NCBI GenBank assembly: GCA_938034715.1
Contig: CALHMM010000046.1
Span: 1 to 14,715, forward strand
Reading direction: 5' to 3'
From: Minisyncoccota bacterium
Lineage (GTDB): Bacteria > Patescibacteriota > Minisyncoccia > Moranbacterales > GCA-2747515
Length of the DNA: 14,715 nt
Shown: in pieces, positions 1-6,291 of the stretch
How positions within the stretch are numbered: the first letter of the stretch is position 1
Layout: each line of letters opens with the position of its first letter
Position numbers and translations under genes: made by a program
Notes under the pieces: model-generated
The model's database searches: none
What the model was told of the DNA's origin: nothing
The model's input: the letters and a program-made list of their open reading frames with translations, nothing else

Positions 1-114
1 CGTGTAGCAAAGAAAACTACAAAACGTAAAGTTGCAAAAAGAAAAGTTGCAAAGCGTCGTGTAGCAAAGAAAACTACAAAACGTAAAGTTGCAAAAAGAA
101 AAGTTGCAAAGCGT
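1..114 (+). repeat. Perfect 57-bp tandem duplication inside the basic tail
   Basis: Bases 1-57 and 58-114 are identical at every position. Each copy encodes the same 19 residues, beginning RVAKKTTKRK and ending KVAKR. Because third positions are also identical, the duplication is recent or kept alike by recombination or slippage. A more diverged continuation of the KRK pattern follows to 180. The array may begin before the window. Confidence 0.9.
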
Positions 115-183
115 AAAACTGCTAAGCGTAAAGTTGCAAAAAGAAAAGTAACAAAACGTAAGGCGGTACGTCGTCGTCGATAA
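1..183 (+). CDS. C-terminal end of a Lys/Arg-rich histone H1-like protein (5' partial)
   Basis: Reading frame 1 is open from the window edge and ends at TAA 181-183, giving the last 60 residues. The composition is almost entirely Lys, Arg, Ala, Val and Thr, arranged as short repeats of the type KRKVAK, and it ends in a run of four Arg. This resembles the low-complexity basic tails of bacterial histone H1-like or nucleoid-binding proteins, which bind DNA or RNA without sequence specificity. The start and any folded N-terminal domain lie outside the window. It could equally be the basic tail of a ribosomal or other RNA-binding protein. A strong hairpin terminator follows at 246-273. Confidence 0.7.
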   Translation, partial: RVAKKTTKRKVAKRKVAKRRVAKKTTKRKVAKRKVAKRKTAKRKVAKRKVTKRKAVRRRR

Positions 184-200
184 TCAAAAATCATTAATCA

Positions 201-231
201 GGAGGAGGAGCATATTATGTTTCATGATTAA
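201..231 (+). other. Strong Shine-Dalgarno-like purine run followed by a 4-codon ORF
   Basis: A GGAGGAGGAG run at 201-210 precedes ATG 217-219 at ideal spacing, but the frame reads Met-Phe-His-Asp and stops at TAA 229-231. This is the most consensus-like ribosome binding site in the window, yet it leads to no gene. It lies between the stop of the basic protein and the terminator at 246-273, so it would be in the 3' UTR. It may be a decayed gene start, a ribosome-stalling or decoy site, or chance. Confidence 0.35.
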
Positions 232-245
232 TTCATCACGACAAC

Positions 246-273
246 AAAAAATTCCACAGAAGTGGAATTTTTT
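246..273. terminator. Bidirectional intrinsic terminator between convergent genes
   Basis: The arms AAAAAATTCCAC (246-257) and GTGGAATTTTTT (262-273) pair perfectly around an AGAA loop. The stem has an A-run on one side and a T-run on the other, so it can end transcription from both directions: the basic protein gene on the plus strand and prmC (stop at 295) on the minus strand. Confidence 0.9.
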
Positions 274-294
274 GTATCATGAGAAATATAAAGA

Positions 295-1221
295 TTAAAA
301 CCTGAATCCACAAACTCGGTAATGTCCAGCTATGTCCTTTGTAAACCTAATATCCTGTGCATCAGTGTGGTTCTCAAGGTATTGGTAAAGCATATTCTTC
401 TGTGAAGGATCAATCTCGAAGAAGCAATACGTCGCATTTGTAACAGTGAGACTGCGTCTAATACTCCCTACTTCCACAAGAAGTTTTTTGTAAAGCTCAA
501 GCCCACTGTCAGCTGCCCACAAGGCAGTATCTGGTTCATGAGTAAGTTCTGAACCGTACGATTGACTTTGTAGAAAATCCTTCTTGTCAAGATCGACATA
601 AGGGAGGTTGGCGACGACAATTACAGGTAGAGGTTTACTAAATGGATTATCAGACTCTGAAACACTTGCAAGTAAGTCGCTCTCAGAAAATACAATCAAA
701 TCTGTGACATCATGTCTCTGCGTATTTTCAATTGCGACATTTAGTGCGCTCCTCGATATGTCTACTGCATAAAATCCATGTGGAACATTACTACTACCTA
801 TTTGCTTGGCTAGTGTGACAATAATGTTTCCACTCCCAGTCCCAATATCAAGAAATGAATATGCAGTTCTATCATGATCTGACACAAAGTCCAATACAAG
901 ATCAATAAGAAGTTCTGTTTCAGGACGTGGTATCAAAACACTCTCATTTACCAAAAAATCATGTCCATAAAAACCGCGCAAGCCAGTAATGTAAGATAGG
1001 GGGACTCCAGAGATTCTTTTCTTAACTAGTTGATCAAGTAATTCAAAGGTTGACTCATCAATCAATTTCTCATTCTCTAGAAACATCGCTTCTGGAGAAA
1101 GTTTCAGGATGTGACGTGCAAGCACATCTCTTTCCCAGACTGGTAGACCTGTCGGAATGCTAAGGAGGTCTTTGATTGTTCTGCTCTTAGAATGAAGTTG
1201 GGAGTATTTGTCGTTTGACAT
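295..1221 (-). CDS. prmC: Release factor glutamine methyltransferase PrmC (HemK family)
   Basis: PrmC is a cytoplasmic SAM-dependent enzyme that N5-methylates the Gln of the GGQ motif in RF1 and RF2. The 308-residue product has a helical N-terminal domain ending near SGVPLSYITG and the signature GHDFLVNESVLIPRPETE. The SAM-binding motif DIGTGSGN follows, and then the catalytic tetrapeptide region, which here reads N205-L-P-Y208 instead of the usual NPPY. The start at 1219-1221 (MSNDKYSQ) is preferred over the upstream in-frame ATG at 1249-1251, which would overlap the divergent pilin gene. A TATAAT on the minus strand (1242-1237) would start RNA a few bases before it. Its substrate gene prfA lies nearby on the same strand, as in many bacteria, but a pilin pair separates them here. 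Confidence 0.93.
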   Translation of the reverse strand: MSNDKYSQLHSKSRTIKDLLSIPTGLPVWERDVLARHILKLSPEAMFLENEKLIDESTFELLDQLVKKRISGVPLSYITGLRGFYGHDFLVNESVLIPRPETELLIDLVLDFVSDHDRTAYSFLDIGTGSGNIIVTLAKQIGSSNVPHGFYAVDISRSALNVAIENTQRHDVTDLIVFSESDLLASVSESDNPFSKPLPVIVVANLPYVDLDKKDFLQSQSYGSELTHEPDTALWAADSGLELYKKLLVEVGSIRRSLTVTNATYCFFEIDPSQKNMLYQYLENHTDAQDIRFTKDIAGHYRVCGFRF

Positions 1222-1229
1222 TTGTGATG

Positions 1230-1242
1230 TATAATTATTATA
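1230..1242. promoter_or_regulatory. Overlapping divergent -10 boxes for the pilin gene and prmC
   Basis: TATAAT at 1230-1235 lies exactly 6 nt before ATG 1242 on the plus strand, so RNA would start at or next to the start codon (leaderless). On the minus strand a TATAAT runs 1242 to 1237, which suits a short 5' UTR for prmC at 1221. Neither has a well-placed -35: TTGACA at 1215-1220 is only 9 nt from the plus-strand box. Confidence 0.5.
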
Positions 1243-1796
1243 TGGAGACAAAAAAACAAAAGGGATTTAGTATTACTGAAGTCTTACTCATTATAGCAAT
1301 GATCGGGCTCCTTCTTTGGATTGTGATAATAAACATTAGTACCTTCAGTTTAAAGTCGCAGGAATCCACAATGTTCAAGCAAGCAAGGCTGGCTGTACAA
1401 GAGATTGAATCATGTCTCGACAAGAAGCGCGTGATGTTTTGCAGTGGTACGACAGACATAAGAGAGACAAGTGCAAATTGCAAAGGTGACGATACTACTG
1501 ACAGCCAACCCCAAAGTGGAACAGCTATTTGTGGAACAATCTCTCCACGAGGATGGTCAGAAGCTACTTGGCCAGATGTTGAAAAAAACGGGTACACCTA
1601 TTCTGAATACGCTGGTTCACAAGCAGCAAACAATACTTTCACTTTCTCTATGTTTAGAGATGTAAATATGGATGGAGTACCAGATGGTTCAAAAGCAATT
1701 TGCTGCTCTCATAATGGTTGCTTCAAGACTGATGAGTTGGACGCAACTTTTGGAAATAACTGTCGGACTTTATCAAGTATAGGAAATGAAGATTAA
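1242..1796 (+). CDS. Type IV pilin-like protein with a Ca-binding-like loop and Cys-rich head
   Basis: The first 34 residues are a class III prepilin signal. A short basic leader METKKQKG ends in Gly, with Phe at +1 and Glu at +5 of the mature protein (FSITEVLLIIAMIGLLL), followed by a long hydrophobic helix. A prepilin peptidase would cut after the Gly and the helix would anchor or assemble the pilin. The start at 1242 gives this ideal 8-residue leader; the earlier in-frame ATGs do not. The 184-residue product has several Cys in its head (CLDKKRVMFC, ICCSHNGC, NNC), suggesting disulfides. It also has D140-x-N-x-D144-G-x-x-D148, which fits the DxDxDGxxD calcium-loop pattern. The next gene follows after 3 bases. 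It may be a pseudopilin or minor pilin; its exact role is unknown. Confidence 0.82.
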   Translation: METKKQKGFSITEVLLIIAMIGLLLWIVIINISTFSLKSQESTMFKQARLAVQEIESCLDKKRVMFCSGTTDIRETSANCKGDDTTDSQPQSGTAICGTISPRGWSEATWPDVEKNGYTYSEYAGSQAANNTFTFSMFRDVNMDGVPDGSKAICCSHNGCFKTDELDATFGNNCRTLSSIGNED

Positions 1797-1799
1797 CAT

Positions 1800-1943
1800 A
1801 TGATCAAACAATTCTCAAAGTACCTCATCCGCGAATCAAATGGAATCGTGAAATCACAAAAGGAAACAACCTATATAGTAATTGTTGCTGCCTTGATCTT
1901 TGTCCTAATGATTTCAATCCTAGTCCGGGCTGTGATTCTTTAA
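1800..1943 (+). CDS. 47-residue single-pass membrane protein, function unknown
   Basis: ATG 1800 lies three bases after the pilin stop, and the frame runs 47 codons to TAA 1941-1943. The N-terminal half is polar and basic (MIKQFSKYLIRESNG). Residues about 25-47 form one hydrophobic segment (YIVIVAALIFVLMISILV). There is no prepilin cleavage motif. The tight spacing and shared strand argue for an operon with the pilin-like gene, so a pilus-assembly or pilin-stabilising accessory role is a reasonable guess. An AGGAA about 15 bases upstream is at best a weak ribosome binding site. The stop is only 7 bases from the stop of convergent prfA, leaving no room for a terminator between them. Confidence 0.65.
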   Translation: MIKQFSKYLIRESNGIVKSQKETTYIVIVAALIFVLMISILVRAVIL

Positions 1944-1950
1944 TTCCAGG

Positions 1951-3054
1951 TCAGTTAGCTTTATCAACTGAGGATTGGCTTTGCTTTTGCATAAGAATTT
2001 TGACTTCCTCTTCTCGTAAAGCATCGATAACCTCACCAAGATCACCAGCAAGAATATTCTCAACGCCACTCCAATTCATTTTTATCCTGTGATCAGTTAG
2101 CCGATCTTGTGGTATGTTGTAGGTTCGAATTTTTTCACTACGATCTCCAGTGCCGACCTGTGACTTCCTCGTATCTCCCATCTCCTTATCTCTCTCCTCT
2201 TGCTGCTTTTGCAAGATGCGGGAGCGCAATACTTTCATAGCTTGATCCTTGTTTTTATGTTGCGACTTTCCATCCTGACATGAGACGACAGTACCAGTTG
2301 GAATGTGTGTTATGCGAACAGCGCTCATGGTGGTATTGACGCTTTGACCTCCAGGGCCAGACGATGCAAATGTATCAATCCTGAGATCCTTCGCGTCAAT
2401 ATGCAAATCAACATCTTGCGCCTCTGGGAGGACAGCTACTGTCGCAGTTGAAGTATGGATCCTCCCTTGCTTCTCTGTCTCGGGAACACGTTGCACACGG
2501 TGTACACCAGACTCATGTTTTAGAAAGGTATAGACAGGTTCGGCGCTAGATCCTGCGCTGACGCTAAAAATCACTTCCTTAAATCCACCAACATCAGTTG
2601 TGCTCTGGGAAACGATTTCCACACGCCAATTCTTTGTTTCAGCAAATTTACTATACATACGAAACAAGCTTGCAGCAAAAAGAGAGGACTCGTCACCACC
2701 AGCGCCACCACGGATTTCAACGATGATATCCTTGTCATCACTAGGATCCTTAGGAAGCAAGAGAATCTCCAACTTTTTCTCGATCATGGGAATTTCTGAA
2801 GAAAGTGTAATGTTTTCTTGAGTCGCCAACTCCTTAAGCTCGTCCTCGACATCTGCATTAATGAGCTCGGCATTTTCTCTCATTGACTTTTTCTTCTGAC
2901 GGTAAAGTGAGATCTGCTCAACCACTGGTTCAAGTGAGGATCTTTTTTTACTAAGACTTGTCATTTTAGTAGGATCAGAAGAGATTCCTGGATCAGCAAG
3001 TAAATCATTTACTTCAGAGAACTCTTCCATGACTTTTTCTATAATCTCATCCAT
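1951..3054 (-). CDS. prfA: Peptide chain release factor 1 (RF1)
   Basis: RF1 recognises UAA and UAG in the ribosomal A site and triggers peptide release. The 367-residue product matches the usual RF1 length. The tripeptide for codon recognition is P191-E-T193 within GVHRVQRVPETEKQGRIHTS, the PxT form of RF1 rather than the SPF of RF2. The catalytic G235-G236-Q237 sits in SSGPGGQSVNTT, the site methylated by PrmC. The conserved blocks IRGGAGGDESSLFA and RTYNIPQDRLTDHRI are present. No Shine-Dalgarno precedes the ATG; an AT-rich -10-like TATATAA lies about 20 bases upstream. It is downstream of rpmE on the same strand, separated by a terminator hairpin. Confidence 0.96.
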   Translation of the reverse strand: MDEIIEKVMEEFSEVNDLLADPGISSDPTKMTSLSKKRSSLEPVVEQISLYRQKKKSMRENAELINADVEDELKELATQENITLSSEIPMIEKKLEILLLPKDPSDDKDIIVEIRGGAGGDESSLFAASLFRMYSKFAETKNWRVEIVSQSTTDVGGFKEVIFSVSAGSSAEPVYTFLKHESGVHRVQRVPETEKQGRIHTSTATVAVLPEAQDVDLHIDAKDLRIDTFASSGPGGQSVNTTMSAVRITHIPTGTVVSCQDGKSQHKNKDQAMKVLRSRILQKQQEERDKEMGDTRKSQVGTGDRSEKIRTYNIPQDRLTDHRIKMNWSGVENILAGDLGEVIDALREEEVKILMQKQSQSSVDKAN

Positions 3055-3110
3055 AAATGTAGTAATAAGAATTTATATAATGCTCAAATAGTCTGCAATG
3101 GAATCAAATC

Positions 3111-3141
3111 AAAAAGAAAACACCTAAAAATGTAGGTGTTT
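3111..3141 (-). terminator. Intrinsic terminator after rpmE
   Basis: The arms 3118-3126 (AAACACCTA) and 3133-3141 (TAGGTGTTT) pair perfectly with a 6-nt loop. On the minus strand the stem is followed by a T-rich stretch (3117 down to 3111). It lies just after the rpmE stop and before the prfA start, so rpmE and prfA are probably separate transcripts, or prfA is reached by partial readthrough. Confidence 0.85.
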
Positions 3142-3153
3142 CTTTAAGTCAAG

Positions 3154-3447
3154 TTAGGCTGCAGATTTCTCTTCTTGCTTCTTTGCTCGTTGCTGTCTTT
3201 TTTCTTCCTTTGACTTGATGTTAGATCTCTCAGCTTTTGTATCCTCTGCTTTCTTTGTCATCTTCTTAAATCGGTCAACGCGTCCAGTTGAGTCGATAAT
3301 CTTTTGCTTCCCAGTAAAGAATGGATGGCACTGTGAGCACGTCTCTACACTCAATGACTCACGTGTAGATCCAGAAACAAAAACAGCACCACAGGAACAA
3401 GTCATCTGAGCATCACTGTGGTATTGAGGGTGAATATCTTTTTTCAT
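3154..3447 (-). CDS. rpmE: Large ribosomal subunit protein bL31, zinc-binding type, with a basic tail
   Basis: bL31 is a 50S protein at the bridge to the 30S head. From ATG 3445-3447 the protein begins MKKDIHPQYH, the canonical bL31 start; the longer upstream frame carries no bL31 homology. Zinc ligands are present as CSCG and CSQC, followed by HPFFTGKQKIIDSTGRVDRF, typical of the Cys-containing form. The core ends near residue 67. About 30 further residues, rich in Lys, Glu and Arg (e.g. KEEKRQQRAKKQEEK), form an extension absent from many bL31 proteins. An AGGAG on the minus strand lies 22 nt before the ATG, too far for normal pairing. The rpmE, prfA, prmC order on one strand is common in bacteria. 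Confidence 0.95.
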   Translation of the reverse strand: MKKDIHPQYHSDAQMTCSCGAVFVSGSTRESLSVETCSQCHPFFTGKQKIIDSTGRVDRFKKMTKKAEDTKAERSNIKSKEEKRQQRAKKQEEKSAA

Positions 3448-3552
3448 AGTAGCAGTATATTTAGTAATTCTCCTCAGCTGCACGACATATTTTTGCAGTA
3501 AGGCTTGTGATTCCATATCAGCGGATGGACACGCTTAATCTCAAGTAGAGAA

Positions 3553-3581
3553 ATAATAGCATGATTGCAATATCTTGGCAA
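3553..3581 (-). promoter_or_regulatory. Promoter for rpmE
   Basis: On the minus strand TTGCCA (3581-3576) and TATTAT (3558-3553) are 17 bp apart, and the -10 is preceded by TGC, making an extended -10. RNA would start near 3546, leaving a leader of about 100 nt before rpmE. Confidence 0.65.
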
Positions 3582-3727
3582 GGATAAATGAGAAGATAAA
3601 TTCTACACTTGCACATTAGTTGATTAATTAAACAAGCCCCCATCCATGCGAATAAATAAGCAAATAAAACTAAAACTTTAGTACGTGAAGTAGCTACATC
3701 TCATTTCTAAGAATCAAGCCAACTGAA

Positions 3728-3756
3728 TTGACAATATTTCTGTTATCCTGTAGTAT
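3728..3756 (+). promoter_or_regulatory. Promoter for rpsB-tsf
   Basis: A perfect TTGACA (3728-3733) is 17 bp from TAGTAT (3751-3756, 4 of 6 consensus bases). RNA would start near 3763, giving a leader of about 105 nt before rpsB. The 420-bp gap between rpmE (3447) and rpsB (3868) holds this promoter, the divergent rpmE promoter and the hairpin at 3793-3824. I see nothing else in it. Confidence 0.7.
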
Positions 3757-3792
3757 TTGTTGTATTAATATCCCGCAAAGATGTCTGTGTAA

Positions 3793-3824
3793 GCCTTTCC
3801 TGCAGTAGTTTTCTACTGTGAGGC
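3793..3824 (+). promoter_or_regulatory. Structured leader hairpin upstream of rpsB
   Basis: CAGTAG (3803-3808) and CTACTG (3813-3818) form a perfect stem with a TTTT loop. Outside an internal loop, GCCT (3793-3796) can pair with AGGC (3821-3824). There is no T-tract directly after it, so it is not a terminator. In E. coli the rpsB leader is a structured target for S2 autoregulation. A similar role here is inference from position and shape only. Confidence 0.45.
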
Positions 3825-3867
3825 GTACATAAAAAAACAGCGTCCGCGTATAACATAAAGGAAGAAT

Positions 3868-4620
3868 ATGACCGATGAAAAAAAGCCATTAGCTAAGCCA
3901 GAAGCCACTCAGGAACCAAGGGTGAATATGTTTAAGGAGATCGATTTTGAAAAGCTAGAGCTCTCCATGGAATCAATGCTTGCGGCTGGAGTCCACTTTG
4001 GACATCCAAAATCACGCAGAAACCCAAAAATGAATGATTTCATTTTTACAACCAGAAGCAATATAAATATTATTGACCTTTCAAAAACACTGCCATTATT
4101 TAAGACAGCTTTAGAGTTCATGCAGGAAGTAAACGGAAAGGGAAAGCAAATTCTTTTTGTGGGAACCAAGAAGCAGTCACAGAGTTTTGTAATTGATATT
4201 GCCGAAATGACAGAAAACCCATACGTTGTTGAACGTTGGCTGGGGGGGACACTGACAAACTTCTCTTCTATACGAAAGCGATCAAAGTACATGGTAGAGC
4301 TACGAACAATGTTTGAAAAAGATGAGATGGGGAAGTATACAAAGCTTGAAAGGTTGAAAAAACAAGAAGAACTCGACAAACTAACAAGACGCATGGGAGG
4401 AATTGAGAAGATGAGTGGGCTTCCTGGTGCTGTTTTTGTAACAGACATCAAAGCAGATCATCTTGCTGTAAGGGAGGCTAAACAGTTAGGAATTCCAGTA
4501 ATCGGAATCTCAGATACAAATGTGAATCCTGAATATGTCGATTACCCAATCCCAGCAAATGACGATGCTCTAGCATCACTAAAGTATATCTTCTCCCATA
4601 TTGCAAAATCACTAAAGTAA
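3868..4620 (+). CDS. rpsB: Small ribosomal subunit protein uS2
   Basis: uS2 is a 30S protein bound late to the body-head junction and needed for bS1 and mRNA engagement. The 250-residue product shows the hallmark MLAAGVHFGHPKSRRNPKM, IIDLSKT, ILFVGTKKQ, ERWLGGTLTNF and the conserved C-terminal block DIKADHLAVREAKQLGIPVIGISDTN. The N-terminus has about 30 extra polar residues (MTDEKKPLAKPEATQE) compared with most S2 proteins. The start is supported by AAGGAAG five bases before ATG, one of the few good ribosome binding sites in this window. It is followed by tsf after 96 bases, the standard rpsB-tsf pairing. Confidence 0.97.
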   Translation: MTDEKKPLAKPEATQEPRVNMFKEIDFEKLELSMESMLAAGVHFGHPKSRRNPKMNDFIFTTRSNINIIDLSKTLPLFKTALEFMQEVNGKGKQILFVGTKKQSQSFVIDIAEMTENPYVVERWLGGTLTNFSSIRKRSKYMVELRTMFEKDEMGKYTKLERLKKQEELDKLTRRMGGIEKMSGLPGAVFVTDIKADHLAVREAKQLGIPVIGISDTNVNPEYVDYPIPANDDALASLKYIFSHIAKSLK

Positions 4621-4703
4621 TTCATTACTAAGTCGACAAATAAATCAAAAAATCTAAAAGCTAGAATACTTTGTATTTCACTATGACGTACAGGAGTAAG
4701 TTC

Positions 4704-4709
4704 TATAAA
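4704..4709 (+). promoter_or_regulatory. Possible internal -10 box for tsf
   Basis: TATAAA lies 7 nt before the tsf ATG (4717), the distance expected if the transcript begins at the start codon. The nearest AGGAG (4692-4696) is 20 nt from the ATG, too far for initiation. No clear -35 is seen, so this could also be chance in an AT-rich gap within the rpsB-tsf operon. Confidence 0.3.
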
Positions 4710-4716
4710 ACAATTT

Positions 4717-5301
4717 ATGAGCACACTAGAACAAATCAAAGCACTTCGAGAACAAACAGGAGCAGGAATTGTAGACGTAAAAAAGGCGCTGACAGAATCA
4801 AAAGGTGATGAAGCAAAAGCCATAGAACTCTTACGAAAACGAGGCGGTGATAAAGCGATGAAAAAATCTGATAGAAGCGCTAGTGAAGGTGTCATAGGAA
4901 CATATGTACACTCCAATCTGAAACTTGGAGCGATGGTTAAGCTTATGTGCGAGACAGACTTTGTAGCACGTAATGAAGATTTTCAAGCGCTTGCAAAAGA
5001 TATAGCAATGCACATTACTGCAGGAGCTCCTAGTTGTCTTTTGCCAGAAGACGTTGATCAGGCTCTTATTAACAGCGAGAAGGAGATTTGGACTGAGCAA
5101 CTTAAAACTGAAGGAAAAAAAGCAGAGATGATCGAGAAGATTCTTGAAGGAAAAGAAAAGAAGTTCCGAGAAGAGTCAGCACTTATGACACAAGCCTTTG
5201 TAAAAGATCCTGAAAAAACAATCAAAGATCTCCTCAATGAATCTGTAGTTAAGATTGGAGAGAAAATTGAGATAGGAGACTTTGAACGATTCGCGCTATA
5301 G
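4717..5301 (+). CDS. tsf: Elongation factor Ts (short form)
   Basis: EF-Ts is the guanine-nucleotide exchange factor for EF-Tu. The N-terminal UBA-like domain reads LEQIKALREQTGAGIVDVKKALTES. The signature CETDFVARN follows, with T80-D81-F82 at almost the same position as the Asp80-Phe81 pair that E. coli EF-Ts inserts into EF-Tu. At 194 residues it is much shorter than the roughly 280-residue E. coli protein and close to the Thermus type, with one dimerisation-like core and a C-terminal helical end. It sits after rpsB. The TAG stop is immediately followed by the -10 box of the next promoter. Confidence 0.96.
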   Translation: MSTLEQIKALREQTGAGIVDVKKALTESKGDEAKAIELLRKRGGDKAMKKSDRSASEGVIGTYVHSNLKLGAMVKLMCETDFVARNEDFQALAKDIAMHITAGAPSCLLPEDVDQALINSEKEIWTEQLKTEGKKAEMIEKILEGKEKKFREESALMTQAFVKDPEKTIKDLLNESVVKIGEKIEIGDFERFAL

Positions 5302-5309
5302 GTTATAAT
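5282..5309 (+). promoter_or_regulatory. Promoter upstream of the TPR gene
   Basis: TTGAAC (5282-5287, still within tsf codons) is 16 bp from a perfect TATAAT (5304-5309). RNA would start near 5316 and carry a leader of about 108 nt before the ATG at 5424. Confidence 0.6.
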
Positions 5310-5327
5310 GTCTACAGACATATTTCG

Positions 5328-5386
5328 AATCCGCCGTAGGATTGAATAGCAAAGACATCGAAATGAAAGTCAACTCTCATGACTTT
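5328..5386 (+). other. Two small hairpins in the leader of the TPR gene
   Basis: AATCC (5328-5332) pairs with GGATT (5339-5343), and AAAGTCA (5366-5372) pairs perfectly with TGACTTT (5380-5386) across a 7-nt loop. Neither is followed by a T-run. They lie in the predicted 5' UTR between the promoter at 5282-5309 and the start at 5424. A regulatory role is possible but unsupported beyond position. Confidence 0.3.
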
Positions 5387-5423
5387 ACCAGGTTCTACAA
5401 ACATTCTATTTTAACGAATTTTT

Positions 5424-6014
5424 ATGATCGAATTGATCATTCCGCCGATCATTATCATTGTAATTATTGCACTTCTCATCGTTTTATTGACGAAGGCTTT
5501 GCGGCAATCACATGATACAGATCTTCAGTTAGAAACATACAGTCCAAAGAAGAGAAGATGGATCTCAGACTATACTAGTAGAGCGACAACCCAATTGCGC
5601 GTCATAAAAGATAAGACGGAAAAATTCGCCCAGAAAAGGAGGATAACAGCAGCTGTTGAGGAAGCAAGGACAAATAACAAGATCCAACAATCTCCTATAG
5701 ACGAGCAGATATCTATCGATGAGTATACCCAAAGACAGAGAATGTCACGAATGGGTGAGATCATTCTGAACTACCACAGAGACGCCGCAGACAGTGAGTC
5801 AGGCAATCATCACGACCCTGCCGAAGCGCATCTGATCCAATCAGTGGAGCGAGATCCACAAAACCCAGATGGGTACGAGCGCTTGGGTGACTTTTACATG
5901 GAGAAGCAAAACTTTGAAGATGCAAGGGAGTGCTACAAATATGTATTACGACTGGATCCAAGGCATCGTAGAGCACAAGAAGCAATGAAAAATCTGGATC
6001 GCGTTCTCGGTTAG
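5424..6014 (+). CDS. Membrane-anchored TPR protein, function unknown
   Basis: The 196-residue product starts with a very hydrophobic N-terminal segment (MIELIIPPIIIIVIIALLIVLL, residues 1-24). A Lys/Arg-rich stretch follows, so the anchor probably leaves the rest in the cytoplasm. The middle (about residues 60-130) is polar and likely disordered or coiled. The C-terminal 50 residues contain a clear tetratricopeptide repeat, YERLGDFYMEKQNFEDARECYKYVL then RLDPRHRRAQEAM, preceded by a partial repeat (AEAHLIQSVERDPQNP). Such proteins scaffold other proteins at the membrane; the partner is not visible here. No Shine-Dalgarno precedes the ATG. Downstream comes a tRNA cluster with its own promoter. 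Confidence 0.75.
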   Translation: MIELIIPPIIIIVIIALLIVLLTKALRQSHDTDLQLETYSPKKRRWISDYTSRATTQLRVIKDKTEKFAQKRRITAAVEEARTNNKIQQSPIDEQISIDEYTQRQRMSRMGEIILNYHRDAADSESGNHHDPAEAHLIQSVERDPQNPDGYERLGDFYMEKQNFEDARECYKYVLRLDPRHRRAQEAMKNLDRVLG

Positions 6015-6044
6015 GCGTTAGACTTCGAGATAATAATGAAAACA

Positions 6045-6073
6045 TTGCTTTTTTTTGGAAAAAGACATACAAT
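6045..6073 (+). promoter_or_regulatory. Promoter for the tRNA cluster
   Basis: TTGCTT (6045-6050) and TACAAT (6068-6073) are 17 bp apart. RNA would start near 6080, about 50 nt before the first tRNA. The same TTGCTT -35 with 17-bp spacing recurs at 13205-13233. Confidence 0.6.
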
Positions 6074-6130
6074 AGTTTTTGTAACAAAAAAAGATGAGGC
6101 GAGACTAGTAATTCCAACACAAGGAATTTT

Positions 6131-6203
6131 GCCACTTTAGCTCAGTTGGTAGAGCATCGGTTTTGTAAACCGCAGGTCGTCAGTTCGAATCTGACAAGTG
6201 GCT
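6131..6203 (+). tRNA. tRNA-Thr (UGU)
   Basis: A full cloverleaf is visible: acceptor GCCACTT/AAGTGGC, D arm GCTC/GAGC, anticodon loop TTTGTAA with anticodon TGT at its centre, and T arm GTCAG-TTCGAAT-CTGAC. The discriminator is T and no CCA is encoded. The outermost anticodon-stem pair is T-C, a single mismatch. Confidence 0.95.
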
Positions 6204-6223
6204 CAATATTAAATAGAGAGTTA

Positions 6224-6242
6224 AGGAAATTACAAATTTCCT
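6224..6242 (+). terminator. Hairpin after tRNA-Thr(UGU), possible terminator or processing signal
   Basis: AGGAAATT (6224-6231) and AATTTCCT (6235-6242) pair perfectly around an ACA loop. There is no proper T-tract after it, so efficient termination is doubtful. It may serve in pre-tRNA processing or protect the 3' end. Confidence 0.4.
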
Positions 6243-6291
6243 ATGACGCAATATTTTATATTCGCCTCAAGAGTTACTGAGGGCGCAACAA

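Noticed and set aside
1..180. Possible CRISPR array from the repeated start of the window
   Set aside because: The repeats are directly adjacent, in frame and coding for a basic protein tail, with no unique spacers.
3909..4451. 180-codon minus-strand frame
   Set aside because: It lies entirely opposite rpsB, whose conserved S2 motifs are unmistakable.
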